This document shows, piece after piece, positions 5,448 to 7,350 of a stretch of 7,350 bases of DNA (its first letter is position 1; every line of letters begins with the position of its first letter). The notes under the pieces are model-generated. The model made no database searches and was not told the origin of the DNA. It was given only the letters and a program-made list of their open reading frames with translations. The position numbers and the translations under genes were made by a program. Origin of the DNA: SURF-32 sp964648365. GTDB taxonomy: Bacteria; Planctomycetota; Phycisphaerae; UBA1845. Where the stretch lies: the NCBI GenBank assembly GCA_964648365.1, contig CAZYLK010000242.1, positions 1 through 7,350 on the forward strand. The letters are read 5' to 3'.

Positions 5448-7061
5448 GTGAGATCAAAACGGGTGAGTCAGGGATTCTGCGGTCGCATTGTGGCCGCGAC
5501 GCTGCTGCTACTGCTGGCGCCGGGCTGTGCGGGACCGGGCGCGCGGCTCGCGCCGGCCATGCCCGTCGCCTACCGGCAAGTTCCCTCCGGCGAACGGGAC
5601 GCCGTCTACGACTTCGACGGCGACGGCCGGGTGGACTATGCCGAACGCTTCGACGCCGACGGCACGCCGGTTCGGCTGCTCTTCGACTGGACCGGCGACG
5701 GGCTGTACGACCTCGATGTTCCGTCGCCGCGCCGCGTCGATGGGGCCGTGCCGCACGTCGTGATCATCCTCGACAGCGTACCGTTCGAGATGGTGCGTGC
5801 GTTTCAGGATGGCGGGCGGTTCTCGCAGTTCTATCCGCCCAGCCGCGTCATCGCGCCGTTTCCGGTGATGACCGACCTGTCGCTGGCGGAGTTCTTCGCC
5901 GTCGCGCCCTGCGACGCGATGGAGTCGCAGTATTACGACGCACGGCACCTGAACACCGGCTACTTTACCTATGTTCGCGCCAGCAACGCCCCCTGGCTGC
6001 CACATGTCGACTATGTGTTGGACTACGTCGCTCACGGACTGGTATATCAGCATCCCAAGCCGTGGTTCGGAAGGGAGATGCGCAAGGTCCAGAACCACGC
6101 GATGGAGCGATCGGCGGGCGAGACGTTCGTTGCCTACGCCGTCGGCACCTCGGCATTGGGGTCGCGCCTGGGCCGGCCAGGCCACGAGCACGCGCTGGAC
6201 GTGGTCGATCGCACCTGTCGGTGGCTGATCCACACCTTTGCCGGGCGCATCCAGATCACGCTGATGTCCGATCACGGCCACGCGATCGCCGGCAGCGAGT
6301 GGATCGACTTGCCGGGGTTGCTCTCAGACTCCGGCTTCCGCATCGCGGATCGGCTCGAACGACCGGGCGACGTCGTGGTGCCCGGCTTCGGCATGGTCAC
6401 CTGTGCGGCCCTGTACACGAACGAGCCGGCCGCGGTCAGCGACGCCGCCCTGTCGGACGATCGCATCGACCTGGCGGCCTACGTGGCGCCGGATGGCGCA
6501 GTGGTGGTCCGGTCACGTGACGGAGAGGCACGGATCGAGGCGCAGTCGATTGCGACGGGCCGGGACGCCGACTCGGGTATCGCCGGATCGATCGGCGAAC
6601 CCAGACTGCGTTATGTGCCGGTCGACGGCGACCCGCTGCGCATGACCGGGATCATGGATGGGCGGTTGGAGGCGGACGAAGAAGGCTACGCGGACGCGGA
6701 CGCCTGGTTTGCGGCCACGGCCGATCACGAGTATCCCGACGCCGTCTACCGACTCTGGCGCGCGTTCCACGGGCTTATGACCTATACGCCGGACGTGCTG
6801 CTGAGCATCGACGACGGCGCCCATTGCGGCAGCCGCCTGATGACGACCATGATCGGCCTCAAGGCGGCGCACGGGAACCTGGCCACGGCCAGTTCAACCG
6901 GCTTCGTCATGTCCACGGCCGGCGCGACGCCCCCCGTCGTCAGGATGGAAGACCTGGCGGTAAATCTGGCCCGTATCGGTGTGTTCGTGGGCGGGGGCGC
7001 GAGTATCAGCTTGCCGGCAGGCGCGACTTACATGGAGGCGGAAGGCGTTGCTGGTAGATAA
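5448..7061 (+). CDS. Alkaline-phosphatase-superfamily (type I phosphodiesterase/nucleotide pyrophosphatase-like) lipoprotein
   Basis: From GTG 5448 the product has 537 residues. Residues 1-26 are a lipoprotein signal (MRSKR, then a Leu-rich core, LLAPGC) with C27 as the likely lipidated residue. Residues 55-66 (DFDGDGRVDYAE) and 80-90 (DWTGDGLYDLD) look like two EF-hand-type calcium loops. The phosphatase-fold domain starts near 103: D109 in ILDS, presumed nucleophile T142 in PVMTD, D275/H276 in SDHGH, and H475 in AAHGN followed by STGFVMST. These fit the metal-2 site and the late histidine of the superfamily. The usual metal-1 motif (D then H) seems to be replaced in GTSALGSRLG (233-242) by S235 and S239, although H246 and H248 stand nearby. 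The substrate is unknown; a phosphodiester is the family's usual target. It diverges from the phoA operon. The start is uncertain: ATG 5346 and GTG 5463 are alternatives, but 5448 gives the best basic signal-peptide start. Confidence 0.85.
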   Translation: MRSKRVSQGFCGRIVAATLLLLLAPGCAGPGARLAPAMPVAYRQVPSGERDAVYDFDGDGRVDYAERFDADGTPVRLLFDWTGDGLYDLDVPSPRRVDGAVPHVVIILDSVPFEMVRAFQDGGRFSQFYPPSRVIAPFPVMTDLSLAEFFAVAPCDAMESQYYDARHLNTGYFTYVRASNAPWLPHVDYVLDYVAHGLVYQHPKPWFGREMRKVQNHAMERSAGETFVAYAVGTSALGSRLGRPGHEHALDVVDRTCRWLIHTFAGRIQITLMSDHGHAIAGSEWIDLPGLLSDSGFRIADRLERPGDVVVPGFGMVTCAALYTNEPAAVSDAALSDDRIDLAAYVAPDGAVVVRSRDGEARIEAQSIATGRDADSGIAGSIGEPRLRYVPVDGDPLRMTGIMDGRLEADEEGYADADAWFAATADHEYPDAVYRLWRAFHGLMTYTPDVLLSIDDGAHCGSRLMTTMIGLKAAHGNLATASSTGFVMSTAGATPPVVRMEDLAVNLARIGVFVGGGASISLPAGATYMEAEGVAGR

Positions 7062-7277
7062 CGGTCCGCCGGATGGGTGACAGGTGCGGTGGGTGGTACG
7101 TGGTGGCACGGTCTCGTCTTCGAGGCCGTGGTGAGCTCAGCAGGAGTGCGGCGTTCGGGAAAATGGCACTCAAGCATACGACGGCCGGCTTTCGGTCCGC
7201 GTTCGGCGGATGCCACCCGATTCACGCTCGGCGAACGCCCGCCATGAGCCGCCCAGAGTGTCACCCACCTCGGTCCG
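7062..7277. repeat. Spacer bracketed by imperfect inverted repeats
   Basis: The sequence at 7062-7082 and the reverse complement of 7259-7277 share CGG(T/A)CCG, then GG, then TGGGTGACA: 17 matching bases with small gaps. The left repeat starts immediately after the TAA stop of the lipoprotein gene. CGGTCCGC occurs three times in the same spacer (7062, 7193, 7271). No target-site duplication is visible at the ends, and nothing inside resembles a gene. It could be a small MITE-like element or coincidence. Confidence 0.3.
7107..7130 (+). terminator. Strong hairpin after the lipoprotein gene, without a T tract
   Basis: CACGGTCTCG (7107-7116) pairs with CGAGGCCGTG (7121-7130) around a TCTT loop, ten pairs including one G-U. 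It begins 46 bases after the stop codon. It is suited to protect or end the transcript, but no T run follows, so it is only a possible terminator. Confidence 0.4.
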
Positions 7278-7288
7278 CGCGCTGAACC

Positions 7289-7350
7289 ATGACAAAGCAC
7301 CACCCTGCCATCACGCTGATGGTCGCGTTCGGGATGGCCTTCCTGTTCGC
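7289..7350 (+). CDS. Start of a probable exported or membrane protein, cut by window edge
   Basis: ATG at 7289 opens a frame that runs to the end of the window with no stop (20 full codons). The residues, MTKHHPAITLMVAFGMAFLF, read as a short basic and polar start followed by a hydrophobic stretch, as in a signal peptide or first membrane helix. No clear ribosome site precedes it. It follows the lipoprotein gene on the same strand after 227 bases. The family cannot be named from 20 residues. Confidence 0.45.
   Translation, partial: MTKHHPAITLMVAFGMAFLF

Noticed and set aside
5508..6281. Minus-strand open frame of 257 codons antisense to the lipoprotein gene
   Set aside because: Shadow of the lipoprotein coding frame; no ribosome site and no family-like pattern.
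5306..6520. Plus-strand open frame of 404 codons overlapping the lipoprotein gene in another frame
   Set aside because: Very arginine-rich, no recognisable motifs; the overlapping frame has a lipoprotein signal, EF-hand-like loops and phosphatase-fold motifs.
1..7350. CRISPR array, tRNA, rRNA, transposase or integrase
   Set aside because: No regularly spaced repeats, no cloverleaf, no conserved rRNA blocks and no recombinase motifs were seen on either strand.

Overview
The window is high-GC bacterial DNA with densely packed, mostly secreted proteins and good Shine-Dalgarno sites. The leftmost gene is a right-handed parallel beta-helix surface protein of a style that is very common in Planctomycetota (signal peptide, a 'GDGTSW..AF..L..AL' start, tandem 'NC.F..N....GG' rungs, and an 'SPCIDAGDN' end). 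Together with the alkaline-phosphatase-superfamily lipoprotein, this suggests a planctomycete or a relative. No rRNA or housekeeping marker is present, so this assignment is an inference.

Layout, left to right. (1) 1-1447, minus: the N-terminal 482 residues of the beta-helix protein, running off the left edge, with a possible sigma70-like promoter at 1525-1554. (2) 1671-2042, minus: a single-domain PilZ protein with intact c-di-GMP motifs, starting at GTG behind a GAGGAG site. (3) 2043-2504: no convincing gene, but a textbook intrinsic terminator at 2404-2444 for the next operon. (4) 2505-5158, minus: a two-gene operon whose genes overlap by the 4 bases ATGA. A small secreted protein with a nine-histidine tail comes first, then a complete PhoA-type alkaline phosphatase with all metal and catalytic residues. 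(5) 5159-5447: the divergent intergenic region, with a perfect 10-bp palindrome and a short leader-like ORF. (6) 5448-7061, plus: a lipoprotein with two EF-hand-like loops and an alkaline-phosphatase-superfamily (phosphodiesterase-like) domain in which one metal site looks degenerate. (7) 7062-7288: a spacer with a strong hairpin, bracketed by imperfect inverted repeats. (8) 7289-7350, plus: the first 20 codons of a probable exported or membrane protein.

Functional reading: the middle of the window looks like an envelope phosphatase locus. The exported PhoA would release phosphate from phosphomonoesters, and the His-rich partner could bind or buffer its zinc. The divergent lipoprotein of the same fold superfamily may act on another phosphoester, or may have lost standard catalysis. 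The PilZ and beta-helix genes are separate units on the same strand; any link between c-di-GMP and the surface protein is inferred from adjacency only.

The two most interesting points are the translational coupling of the His-rich protein to the zinc-dependent phosphatase, and the apparent loss of metal-site-1 ligands in the lipoprotein.
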